Part shown: positions 16,777 through 25,862 of the stretch, in pieces | How positions within the stretch are numbered: position 1 is the first letter of the stretch | Layout of the letters: every line of letters starts with the position of its first letter | NCBI RefSeq assembly: GCF_019396345.1 | Contig: NZ_JAHKRM010000009.1 | Span: 310,001 to 374,000, forward strand | DNA from: Nonomuraea guangzhouensis | GTDB lineage: Bacteria; Actinomycetota; Actinomycetes; Streptosporangiales; Streptosporangiaceae | DNA: 64,000 nt | Reading direction: 5' to 3' | The notes under the pieces: model-generated | Seen by the model: the letters and a program-made list of their open reading frames with translations, nothing else | The model's database searches: none | What the model was told of the DNA's origin: nothing | Program-made: the position numbers and the translations under genes

Positions 16777-16804
16777 ATAGTAACGATACTACCATTACCG
16801 TCAA
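16777..16804 (-). promoter_or_regulatory. Promoter and TetR-type operator for the divergent pair
   Basis: On the minus strand, -35 TTGACG (16799-16804) and -10 TACTAT (16777-16782) are 16 bases apart, placing initiation at or next to the GTG at 16769. The -10 lies inside a perfect inverted repeat TAGTA-acga-TACTA (16778-16791), which a repressor dimer would occlude. The neighbouring TetR protein is the obvious candidate. Confidence 0.6.
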
Positions 16805-16820
16805 GAGGTAGACTGGAACC

Positions 16821-17447
16821 ATGAACGAACTGCGAGTCGTCAAGCCACGCCAGGCGCGCAGCCGGGCCACGATGGAGCGAATCCTGACGGCACTGGAGGA
16901 ACTGCTGGCCGAAAAGCCCTTCGACCAGATCACCATCGCCGAGGTATCCGCCCGCTCGGCCAGCGCGCCAACAGCGATCTACGCGCGCTTCTCCGACAAG
17001 ACCGCGATGCTGCTCGCCGTACACGAGCGCTTCAAAGAACGGACCCTAGACAAGATCATCGATGCGATCGACAGCGTGGAACTACCGCCCGAGGAGTTCC
17101 TGGCCTATGCCGTCGGCGAACTCGTCACCGTCTACCGGGACAATCACCGACTGCTGCGCAGCGTCCTCCTGTCCGACAACCCCGTGATGTACGGCAGAGC
17201 CACCGAGATCTGGCGGGCGCTGTCGGCCGCGATCGCGGGGCGGCTGGCGGAGCACATCCCGGCCGACCGGATGGCACAGGCCGAACGCGACCTGGATTTC
17301 GCCGTGCGCACTCTGCTCAGCCTGGCCCAGCAAGAACTCTTGTTCGGCACCCAGTCGCCGACTCGCTTCGACTACCCCGACACCGAGGTCCGCGCCCGCC
17401 TGACCCGCATCCTGGTCGACGCCTGCGCGCCGTACCTCAACCCGTAA
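16821..17447 (+). CDS. TetR-family transcriptional regulator
   Basis: 208-aa regulator with a TetR helix-turn-helix in residues 12-60 (ILTALEELLAEKPFDQITIAEVSARSASAPTAIYARF) and a variable helical effector domain. A TAGACT hexamer ends only six bases before the ATG and no ribosome site is present, so translation is probably leaderless. It is followed after 32 bases by an SDR and an MBL hydrolase, which may form one operon with it. Confidence 0.9.
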   Translation: MNELRVVKPRQARSRATMERILTALEELLAEKPFDQITIAEVSARSASAPTAIYARFSDKTAMLLAVHERFKERTLDKIIDAIDSVELPPEEFLAYAVGELVTVYRDNHRLLRSVLLSDNPVMYGRATEIWRALSAAIAGRLAEHIPADRMAQAERDLDFAVRTLLSLAQQELLFGTQSPTRFDYPDTEVRARLTRILVDACAPYLNP

Positions 17448-17479
17448 ACCACACCACACCGTTACAAGGGAGCACGTTC

Positions 17480-18109
17480 ATGCATCTCACTCTTCTGGGC
17501 GCCACCGGCCCCACCGGCCAGCAGGTCCTGACCCAGGCGCTCAAAGCCGGGCACACGATCACCGTGCTGGTCCGCGACCCCGCCAAGCTGCCCCAGCGCG
17601 GTGACCAGCGGGTCACCGTCGTGACCGGCGACGCCACCCGGACCGATGACCTGAAGCGGGCGCTCGACGGAAGCGACGCGCTCATCTCCGCGCTCGGCGC
17701 GGGCAAGGACTTCAAGTCCGATCTGGCCGGCCGCGCCGCCCGCGCGCTCGTCCCCGCCGCCGAGGCCACCGGCGTGACCCGCGTCGTCGTGCTGTCCGCG
17801 CTCGGCTCCGGCAGGACCGAGCCGGACATCGCCGCCCTGCCCAAGCTCGCCATCAAGCTGCTGATGAGCAAGCTCTTCGCCGACAAGGCCGTGGCCGACG
17901 GCCTCATCCGCGCCAGCGCCCTCGACTGGACCCTGGTCTACCCGGCGATCCTCACCAACGGCCGGCACACCGGACGTTACCGCGCGGTGGACAAACCCAC
18001 CCGCAAGGTCGGCGATCGCATCAGCCGCGCCGACGTCGCCGAATTCCTGCTCCACGCGGCCGAGGGCCAGGAGTGGTCACACCGCGACGCTGTCCTGCTC
18101 ACGCGATGA
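17480..18109 (+). CDS. NAD(P)-binding atypical SDR (NmrA/BVR-B-like)
   Basis: 209-aa protein with the glycine-rich GATGPTGQQV at residues 7-16 that marks NAD(P)H-binding atypical short-chain reductases (NAD_binding_10). LDWTLVYPAILTNG near residue 155 is the usual C-terminal signature. No YxxxK is apparent, as common in this subgroup. It may be a reductase or a redox-sensing protein. GGGAG precedes the ATG, and its stop overlaps the next start by ATGA. Confidence 0.82.
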   Translation: MHLTLLGATGPTGQQVLTQALKAGHTITVLVRDPAKLPQRGDQRVTVVTGDATRTDDLKRALDGSDALISALGAGKDFKSDLAGRAARALVPAAEATGVTRVVVLSALGSGRTEPDIAALPKLAIKLLMSKLFADKAVADGLIRASALDWTLVYPAILTNGRHTGRYRAVDKPTRKVGDRISRADVAEFLLHAAEGQEWSHRDAVLLTR

Positions 18110-18897
18110 CCATGAAGGTCCACCACCTCAACTGCGGCACCATGCTGATGCCCACCGCCCACATGGTCTGCCACGTCCTGCTGGCCGAAACCGAGAACGG
18201 CCTGGTCCTGGTCGACACCGGCTTCGGGCTGGAGGACATCGCCGATCCCGCCCAGCGCATCGGGCCTTTCCGTCACGTCATCCGGCCGGTGTTGAATCCC
18301 GACGAGACCGCCGCCCGCCAGGTCGAACGGCTCGGCTTCCGCCGGGACGACGTCCGGCACATCGTCCTGACCCATTTCGACGCCGACCACATCGGTGGCC
18401 TGGCCGACTTCCCGCAGGCCCAGGTCCACGTCACGGTGGCGGAGGCCTCCGGGGCGATGTGGTCGCCGTCGTGGCGCGAGAAGATCCGCTACAACGCGGC
18501 GCAGTGGGCACACGGACCCACGATCGTCGAGCACGAGCCGGACGGGGAGCGGTGGCGGGGATTCGCCGCGGCCAAGGAGCTCGATGGCATCGCTCCAGGC
18601 ATCGTCCTGGTCTCGTTGCCCGGCCACACCCGCGGACATGCGTGCGTGGCGGTCGACGCGGGCGACCGGTGGCTACTCCATGCGGGAGACGCCTTCTACC
18701 ATCCCGCTACGATTGACGGCCGCTCGCGCGTCCCTGCCGCGCTGCGGACCATGGAGACCCTCATCGCCTTCGACCTGAAGCAGGTCAGGCAGAACCACGC
18801 CCGCCTCGCCGAGCTCCACCGCCGCGCGGACCCCGACCTGGTGATCATCAACGCCCACGATCCGACCCTGTACGAGCAGGCGCGCCGCCGTACTTGA
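18106..18897 (+). CDS. MBL-fold metallohydrolase
   Basis: 263-aa metallo-beta-lactamase-superfamily hydrolase, as in quorum-quenching lactonases and related esterases. The metal motif is THFDADHIGG at residues 89-98, with aspartate at the second histidine position, a variant often seen in actinobacterial members. The PGHTRGH block near residue 168 and HAGDA near 188 supply further ligands. ATG 18106 overlaps the SDR stop, so it is translated with it. Confidence 0.87.
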   Translation: MTMKVHHLNCGTMLMPTAHMVCHVLLAETENGLVLVDTGFGLEDIADPAQRIGPFRHVIRPVLNPDETAARQVERLGFRRDDVRHIVLTHFDADHIGGLADFPQAQVHVTVAEASGAMWSPSWREKIRYNAAQWAHGPTIVEHEPDGERWRGFAAAKELDGIAPGIVLVSLPGHTRGHACVAVDAGDRWLLHAGDAFYHPATIDGRSRVPAALRTMETLIAFDLKQVRQNHARLAELHRRADPDLVIINAHDPTLYEQARRRT

Positions 18898-18934
18898 GGA
18901 GTATTCATCCCCCGAGTTCTGTGCCCCTTGTCAA

Positions 18935-19152
18935 CTCCGCAGCCGCGAGTGGATCCGCCAGAACGCCGTCCTGCTCGGCGCCGGCGATGCTCCTCTCGAC
19001 CACCTGACCATCGCGATCCTCACCGCCGACCGCTTCTGGCAGGAACAGGTCCTCACCAGCGATGAGGCCGCCGAGGGCATCACCGCCTCCTCGAACACCG
19101 ACCGCCCGTCTTCACCTGGACCCACCCAGACCGAGAAGGCCGGAAACCGTGA
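18935..19152 (+). pseudogene. 3' remnant of an enoyl-CoA hydratase/isomerase, frameshifted
   Basis: The frame reads REWIRQNAVLLGAGD and continues to DRFWQEQVLTSDEAAEGITA, the usual C-terminal helices of crotonase-family enzymes. After GITA the expected FLEHRPPVFTW continues only in the next frame, ending at TGA 19150-19152, consistent with loss of one base near 19091. The catalytic N-terminal two thirds is missing. The gap up to the acyl-CoA dehydrogenase gene is filled by this and the next relic. Confidence 0.7.
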
Positions 19153-19206
19153 TCCACACCATGCGCGCCCTGGCCGGCGGCGTCGCACCGGACCGGACGT
19201 CGAAAG
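19149..19206 (+). pseudogene. 5' stub of a zinc-type alcohol dehydrogenase gene
   Basis: GTG at 19149 opens the peptide MIHTMRALAGGVAPD, which matches the N-terminus MTDTMRALIGGVAAD of the intact quinone reductase at 14.6 kb. Similarity stops after about 16 residues, where the convergent acyl-CoA dehydrogenase gene begins. It looks like the truncated first codons of a paralogue once translated after the enoyl-CoA hydratase. Confidence 0.5.
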
Positions 19207-19219
19207 GCACGGGACTGGC

Positions 19220-20383
19220 TCAGCGGAAGGCGGGGACGGTTGGTGGCCGGCCCATGAGGACAGCGCCCGCGGCGTCGTACATCGCCGGGCTGAGGAAGGC
19301 GTGCTCCTGCGGCACCAGCGCGTCGCCGAGCAGGGCCTGCAGCGGGTGATCGCGGTAGATCGCGGCGGTGCCGGAGAGGGAGACGACCTTGTGGACCACC
19401 TCCGAGGAGGTCCGGGCGAGGTAGGCGGCGGACAGGCGCAGATGCGCGTTCTGCTCGTCGCTGACCAGGCCGCCGGCGACGAGCGTCTGCCACGCCTCGT
19501 CGGCGGCCTCGTAGAAGTAGGCGCGGGCGGAGCGGAGCACGGCCTCGGCCTCGGCGATGCCGGCGCGGTAATAGGCGCGGTCGGCGAGTTTCGGGGCGCC
19601 GGTGATGCTGCCCCGGCCGCTGCCGACCTCCTTGGCGTGGTCGAGGGCGGCCCGGGCGACGCCGGCGGAGACGACGGAGAGCGACTGGGCGGCGTACGTG
19701 ATCGCGGGATAGCGGTAGAGCGGCTCGTCCACCACCGGCTCCCCGCCGCGGATGAACGTCCACTCGCGATCGACCTCGACATTGTCGGCGAGCACATCGA
19801 AGGAGCCGGTGCCCCGCATGCCGACGACGTCCCAGTCCTGCACAATCTGTACATCCTCCGGACGCACCAGAGCCCCACGGGGCTTGCCGGAGGTCGAGTC
19901 GTCGCCGGGTATGCCGACGCAGATGATGTCGGCGGCCATGCAGCCGCTGGCGAACTTCCACCGGCCGCTGATCAGGAAGCCACGGTCGGTGGGGGTGGCC
20001 TGCTGGATCGGGAACAGCGCCCCGGCGAAGACGACGTCCGGGCCGTCGGCGTACAGCTTGGCCTGGGTCTCCAGCGGCAGCGAGCCCAGATAGACCAGCT
20101 GGGAGCCGAAGCTCGCGACCCAGCCGGTGGAGCCGTCGACGGCCGAGATCCGCTCGATCTTCCTGAGGAACTCCGCGGGCGGCATCGTCTGCCCGCCGAA
20201 CCGCTCCGGCGTCGCGGAACGGTACAGGCCGAGCCCCTTGAGCCGGTGGACGAAGTCCTTGGAGACATAGCGTTGCTCGCGGAACTCCTGGCGACGCTCG
20301 GCCAGCTCGGCGAGCATCTCGTCGAACGCGGTGGCACTGTTGTGCGCCGCGCGTTCGGGCTCGGTCCCCTGACTCTGCGCCAT
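19220..20383 (-). CDS. Acyl-CoA dehydrogenase-fold flavin monooxygenase
   Basis: 387-aa protein of the same superfamily as the enzyme at 6.1 kb but clearly diverged. Blocks: ERFGGQTMPP near residue 60, DGSTGWVASFG near 83, GRWKFASGC near 140, WDVVGMRGTGS near 185 and a helical C-terminus. A separate HpaC-like reductase gene lies across the sensor kinase gene, which favours a two-component hydroxylase. ATG 20383 has AAGGAG five bases upstream; a GTG one codon earlier is possible. Divergent from the histidine kinase gene. Confidence 0.82.
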   Translation of the reverse strand: MAQSQGTEPERAAHNSATAFDEMLAELAERRQEFREQRYVSKDFVHRLKGLGLYRSATPERFGGQTMPPAEFLRKIERISAVDGSTGWVASFGSQLVYLGSLPLETQAKLYADGPDVVFAGALFPIQQATPTDRGFLISGRWKFASGCMAADIICVGIPGDDSTSGKPRGALVRPEDVQIVQDWDVVGMRGTGSFDVLADNVEVDREWTFIRGGEPVVDEPLYRYPAITYAAQSLSVVSAGVARAALDHAKEVGSGRGSITGAPKLADRAYYRAGIAEAEAVLRSARAYFYEAADEAWQTLVAGGLVSDEQNAHLRLSAAYLARTSSEVVHKVVSLSGTAAIYRDHPLQALLGDALVPQEHAFLSPAMYDAAGAVLMGRPPTVPAFR

Positions 20384-20466
20384 CACAGCTCCTTATGAGG
20401 TTCGGTATGTGATCCAGAGTAAGAAGAGCGCTCCCGATCCGTCAGTCGTCATTTCCTCGGGCTGAC

Positions 20467-20474
20467 GTAGGGGA
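20467..20474. promoter_or_regulatory. GTAGGGGA box, first copy
   Basis: GTAGGGGATTTC lies between the divergent oxygenase and sensor kinase genes. The same 8-mer recurs before the flavin reductase gene. FixJ/NarL-type regulators bind short sites of this kind, and the response regulator of this locus is encoded nearby. Confidence 0.4.
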
Positions 20475-20518
20475 TTTCTTTAACACCCGTTCTCCGGCCC
20501 GGGACCTACGCTGTGGTG

Positions 20519-21988
20519 ATGTCAGTGGATCCGCAGGCTCCCGAGCTTGTCGCCGGCGACTTCGTGGCGATGATGAACGCCTCCCGGATGTGCGTCCTCG
20601 TGCACGACGCGGCGACCAAGAACATCCTGTGGGCCAACCCGGCCGCCTGCGAGCTGCTGGAATTCACGCTGAACGAGATCCGGCCGCTCAAGGCCAACCA
20701 CATGAGCAGCCCGGCACGGCAGTACGACCGGATCATCGGCCGGGACTGGTTGCAGGACGCCGTGGAGAAGGGCGCGAGCCGGATCGAATGGCACTACCGC
20801 GCCAAGTCCGGGCGGGTCATCCCGACGGACGCCCTCGCGGTGCGGGTCGAGCTCGCCCAGGGGCCGGCGGTCATGGTGCAGTTCCGCGACATCGAGCGAG
20901 AGCAGCGGGTCGAGCGCGAGCTGCGGCTCACCACGTCGTACGTCGACGCGCTGGCCCACTACACCTCCACCCTCGCGCTGATGCTGGACGCGACAGGGAT
21001 GATCCGTTTCGCGACCGACACCGCGCTCAGCGCGATCGGCGCACCGGTGAACGAGCAGGCGGACGAGCCGATGCGGCCGCTGACCGCGTTCGCCCGGTTG
21101 CGGCTCGACGGCCGCGAGGCGAGCTGGCCGGACGTCCTCACCCGCGCCACCCCGGTCACGCCGGTCCAGTTGGAGGTGTGTTACCCCCATGGCGAGCGGG
21201 TGTGGCTGGAAGGGTCGCTGGAACGGCTGCGGGAGGAAGACGGCGACGCCCTGCTGATGATCCTGCACGACGTCTCCGACCGGGTCCAGGATCAGGTCCG
21301 CCGCAGCCGCGAGCTGCACCGGGAGAACCACCTGGCCCGCTACAACGCCATGGGCGACATGGCCATGGCGATCGCCCACGAACTCGGCCAGCCGCTGGCG
21401 GCGGCCGCCAACTTCCTGGCCGGGGTGCAGGTGGAGCAGCGGGGGCGACTACAGGAAGGCATCACCGGTGCGGTCAACCAGATCGAACGCGCCGCCGCGA
21501 TCGTGAGCTCGGTGCGTGCCTTCGTCGGCCACCTGGAGCAGGTGGGCCAGGTGGCGGACCTCAACGACATCGTCGAGGAATGCCTCTACTTCGTCCGGCT
21601 GCGGGCGGCGCCGCTCGGCGTCGACGTCCAGGTCCGGCTCTGTCCCGAGCCGGTGCCGGTGCGCTGCGAACGGGTGCTGACCGGCCAGGTGGTGCTCAAC
21701 CTCGCCTTCAACGCCGTCGACGAGATGGCGCAGTCACCGTCCGCGGCGAAGTCGATCGCCATCGCCACGGCCGCTGACGGCACCTTCACCGTGGACGACC
21801 GGGGCCGGGGCCTGCCGCGCGACCCGTTCACGGAGTCGTTCACCTCCAAGGAGCACGGCAGCGGAATCGGCCTGGCGCTCAGCTACCGGATCATCACCCG
21901 TCAGCACGGCACGATCTGGGCGGCGAAACGGGACGAGGGCGGATCGCGGTTCGGGTTCGCCCTACCGCTCGCGCAACCCGGCGAGTAG
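20519..21988 (+). CDS. PAS-domain sensor histidine kinase
   Basis: 489-aa soluble kinase with no membrane segment, so a cytoplasmic signal is sensed. A first PAS domain spans about residues 15-125 and a second about 135-260. The HisKA helix has phospho-acceptor His in AIAHELGQPLAAAANF near residue 290, and the HATPase_c domain shows N-box NLAFNAVDEM, G1 DDRGRGLP and G2 GSGIGLALS. Start is uncertain between ATG 20519 and two GTGs just before it. With the FixJ-like regulator at 22.6 kb it resembles FixL/FixJ and TodS/TodT systems that respond to oxygen or aromatic inducers. Confidence 0.88.
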   Translation: MSVDPQAPELVAGDFVAMMNASRMCVLVHDAATKNILWANPAACELLEFTLNEIRPLKANHMSSPARQYDRIIGRDWLQDAVEKGASRIEWHYRAKSGRVIPTDALAVRVELAQGPAVMVQFRDIEREQRVERELRLTTSYVDALAHYTSTLALMLDATGMIRFATDTALSAIGAPVNEQADEPMRPLTAFARLRLDGREASWPDVLTRATPVTPVQLEVCYPHGERVWLEGSLERLREEDGDALLMILHDVSDRVQDQVRRSRELHRENHLARYNAMGDMAMAIAHELGQPLAAAANFLAGVQVEQRGRLQEGITGAVNQIERAAAIVSSVRAFVGHLEQVGQVADLNDIVEECLYFVRLRAAPLGVDVQVRLCPEPVPVRCERVLTGQVVLNLAFNAVDEMAQSPSAAKSIAIATAADGTFTVDDRGRGLPRDPFTESFTSKEHGSGIGLALSYRIITRQHGTIWAAKRDEGGSRFGFALPLAQPGE

Positions 21989-21992
21989 GGGA
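21985..21992. promoter_or_regulatory. GTAGGGGA box, second copy
   Basis: GTAGGGGAAACCCT overlaps the kinase stop codon and lies about 93 bases before the flavin reductase start. It repeats the 8-mer found in front of the kinase and oxygenase genes and contains the short inverted GGG-GAAA-CCC. Candidate site for the FixJ-like response regulator. Confidence 0.4.
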
Positions 21993-22084
21993 AACCCTCA
22001 GCCGGTGCGGATGAAGTCTCACTATCGGCGCCCGACGGTCGCGGCCTAGCTTCGGAAGCACCCGCTCACCCTCAGGAGGTAGCC

Positions 22085-22597
22085 GTGGACGACCAGACCG
22101 AGGCCCAGCGCAGTTTCCGTACCGCGATGGCGAACCTGTCCGCCGCCGTCAACGTCGTCACCACCGACGGCCGGCACGGCCGAGCAGGCGTGACGGTGAG
22201 CGCGGCGTGCTCCGTCACCGACACCCCGCCCACCATGCTGGTCTGCGTCAACCGCTCCAGCAGTTCGCACGACATCGTCCTCGCCAACGGGCGCATCTGC
22301 GTCAATGTCCTCGGCACCGACCAGGAGGAGCTGGCGATGCACTTCGCCGGCGCGACGAACGTGCCGACCTCCGAGCGCTTCGGCGCGGGCTCCTGGGACT
22401 TCGACACCCATGGCGTGCCCGTCCTGCGCGACGCGCTCGCCTCGGTCGTCGGACGCATCGTCACCAGGCGTACGCAGGGCTCGCACACGGTGGCCTTCGT
22501 CGAGATCGACGCGGTCACCGCGCGTGTGGACGGCGGCGCGCTGGTCTACTTCCAGCGCCGCTTCCACGCTCTCTCCGCCACGTCGCTCAGCGCCTGA
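22085..22597 (+). CDS. Flavin reductase (HpaC-like)
   Basis: 170-aa NAD(P)H:flavin oxidoreductase. The family blocks are present: FRTAMANLSAAVNVVTTD at the N-terminus, GVTVSAACSVTDTPPTMLVCVN near residue 40, GRICVNVLGTDQEELAMHFAG near 72 and LVYFQRRFHAL at the end. GTG start with AGGAGGT four bases upstream. Probably the reductase for the acyl-CoA-dehydrogenase-like oxygenase on the other side of the kinase gene. Confidence 0.9.
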   Translation: MDDQTEAQRSFRTAMANLSAAVNVVTTDGRHGRAGVTVSAACSVTDTPPTMLVCVNRSSSSHDIVLANGRICVNVLGTDQEELAMHFAGATNVPTSERFGAGSWDFDTHGVPVLRDALASVVGRIVTRRTQGSHTVAFVEIDAVTARVDGGALVYFQRRFHALSATSLSA

Positions 22598-22622
22598 CTC
22601 CTCCTGGCGAGCGTCCGAGCCG

Positions 22623-23240
22623 TCACGGCTCGATCCGGTGCTGGAGCACATCACGCACCAGCGCGCCCCGGCTCTCGGCGCCGGTCTTGGCCCTGATCCG
22701 GGCACGGTGCACATCGACGGTCTTCACGCTGGTGCCGAGCCGGCGGGCGATGAGCCGGCTGGGCAGGCCATCGACGACCAGTCTGAGCACCTCGAGCTCC
22801 CGCGCGGTGAGCGAATCAACCCGTTCACGGACGGCCCGCCGGTGAGCGTGCTCAGTGAAGCGCCGCCCGGCCTCCCGCAACTGCTCCTGAACGACCTCGA
22901 GCATCTGCTGCGGCTTGTACGGCTTCTCCAGGAAGTCGACCGCTCCCCGTCGCAGCGCCCGCACCGACATCGCGATGTCACCATGAGCGGAGCAGAAGAC
23001 GATCGGGGCGGGATAGTCGAGCCCGAGCAACCGCTCCTGCAGCTCGAACCCGCTCACGCCAGGCATCCGGACGTCGACGATCAGCACGGCCGGCTCGGCC
23101 GGGTCGTACTCGGCGAGGAACGTCACGGCGTCGGGATAGGTGAGCGCCTGGATTCCGACGCTCTCGAAGAGAAAGGCCAGCGACTGCCTCAGGTCGTCAT
23201 CGTCGTCCACGATGTGCACGACCGGTTCCGCACCGCTCAT
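22623..23240 (-). CDS. FixJ/NarL-type response regulator
   Basis: 205-aa two-component response regulator. The receiver domain has the acidic pocket VDDDDD at 11-16, phospho-acceptor D56 (IVDVRMP), S84 and K106 (FLEKPYKP). A LuxR-type helix-turn-helix follows at about 140-200 (LTARELEVLRLVVDGLPSRLIARRLGTSVKTVDVHR). It is the evident partner of the PAS kinase, although on the opposite strand and 22 bases downstream of the ABC ATPase gene, so it may be co-transcribed with the importer. The longer frame upstream is antisense noise within the ATPase gene. Confidence 0.9.
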   Translation of the reverse strand: MSGAEPVVHIVDDDDDLRQSLAFLFESVGIQALTYPDAVTFLAEYDPAEPAVLIVDVRMPGVSGFELQERLLGLDYPAPIVFCSAHGDIAMSVRALRRGAVDFLEKPYKPQQMLEVVQEQLREAGRRFTEHAHRRAVRERVDSLTARELEVLRLVVDGLPSRLIARRLGTSVKTVDVHRARIRAKTGAESRGALVRDVLQHRIEP

Positions 23241-23262
23241 CAGCCTGATCCTGTGGGCGCGG

Positions 23263-24083
<821 letters not shown>

Positions 24084-24087
<4 letters not shown>

Positions 24088-25862
24088 CGGCTTCCGTCCT
24101 TGATCTGGCTCGGCGCGGAGAGCGCCTTGCGCGGTTCGGCCCCTTCCAGCGTGGAGTCGAGCAGCGTGCGGGTGTAGGGGTGCCGCGGAGCGTGGAACAG
24201 TTCACGCGCCGAGGCGGTCTCCACGACCTTGCCGGTCCGCATGACCGCCACGCGGTCGCAGATGTCGGCGACCACGCCGAGATCATGGGTCACGATGAGC
24301 ATTCCCATCCGCTGTTCCTGCTGCAGCGAGCGCATCAGGTCGAGCACCTCGGCCTGGACCGTGACGTCGAGCGCGGTCGTCGGCTCATCGGCGATCAGCA
24401 GGTCGGGGTCGCAGGAGACGGCGCCGGCGATGAGCACGCGCTGGGCCATCCCACCGGAGATCTGGTGCGGGTAGGAGCGGAAGACCCGCATCGGATCGGG
24501 GATGCCGACCCGCTCCAGCAGCGCCAGTGCCTTGTCGCGGGCGCCGGCCGAGGACAGGCCCAGATGCCGGCGCATGGGCTCGACCAGCTGGAATCCGATG
24601 CGGAAGCTGGGGTCGAGGTTGGACATCGGTTCCTGCGGGATGTAGCCGACACGCCTGCCCCGGAGCCGGTTGTAGGCGGTGTCGCCAAGCCGGGTCAGGT
24701 CGGTTCCGTCGAATTCCAGCCGCTCCGCGCCGACCCGCGCCTGCGGCGGCAGCAGGCCGAGCACGGCGAACGCCGTCTGGCTCTTACCGGATCCCGACTC
24801 GCCCACCAGACCGAGCACCTCACCTCGGTGGATCGTCAGGCTCACCCCGTCGACGACCGTACGGTCGCCGTCAGGCCGGGCGTAGGTGACGCGAAGATCA
24901 TCGACCGCCAGCAGGGGCCGCTCCCCTTCGGACACCGACGCGGACACCGGCGCGGCGGTGTGGGGCCGCGGCCCGCGCCGGACGGGCTGGATGACGGTGT
25001 CGTCGCCGCCCATCGCGTCACGGATGGACGTGCCGAGCAGGCCGAAGGCCACGATGGTCGCCGCCATCGTCACGCCCGGCCACAGCAGCAGAATCGGGGC
25101 GTTGTAGACGTTGGTGAAGGCATCATTCAACATGGCCCCCCAGCTGGCCTGGGACGCCTTGCCCAGCCCGAGAAAGCCCAGCCCCGCCTGGATGCCGATC
25201 GCGATCGCGAAGAGCTGGGCGGCCTGGCTCACCGAGGGCGCGATCACCATGGGCAGCACGTGCCTGCGCAGGATACGGGCCTCGCCGAGCCCGGAGACGC
25301 GGGCCGCGTCGATGTACAGCTCCTCACGGACCGCCATCACCGAGGCGCGGATCAGGCGGAAGACCAAGGGCGCGACGATCACTCCGAGGACGGCCATCGC
25401 CACATTGAGATCCTGGGAGATGACGACCATCACCGCCAGCATCACGATGATGGCGGGGACCGCCATGATGACGTCGTTGACCCACCGGGCGGCCGCGTCC
25501 ACCCAGCCCCGGTGAAAGCCGGCGACCAGGCCCAGCGGGCCACCGATCGCGAAGGCGACCAGGACCGCGATGGCCCCGCCGATCAGGCTGGTGCGGCCTC
25601 CGTAGAGCAGCCTGGCCAGCACGTCCCGTCCGACCCCGTCTCCGCCGAGCGGGTGGGCGGCGGAACGTGGTGCCAGGATCGCGGACAACGCGCTGCTGTC
25701 GGGACCGTACGGGGAGAGCAGCGGGGCGGCCGCACCGGCGGCGGCGACCAGCACCAGCACCGCGAGGCCCCCCAGGGCCGCCGGGTCGCGCAGGGTACGA
25801 CGCATGAGGTGGTCGCGCTTGAGCGGTGCGGCGAAGGGTGGTGGCGCACTTTTTTCGGTCAT
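24084..25862 (-). CDS. Fused ABC permease-ATPase (DppC-DppD)
   Basis: 592-aa fusion. Residues 1-300 are a DppC-type permease with an N-terminal OppC segment, about six membrane helices and the EAA loop LYIDAARVSGLGEARILRRHVLP near 190. Residues 335-592 are a DppD-type ATPase with Walker A GESGSGKSQ, signature SGGMAQR and Walker B LLIADEPTTALD. Such fusions recur in actinomycete peptide importers. The ATG at 25862 overlaps the stop of the preceding permease gene; the frame continues upstream only as antisense noise. The energising subunit is thereby tied to one membrane half. Confidence 0.9.
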
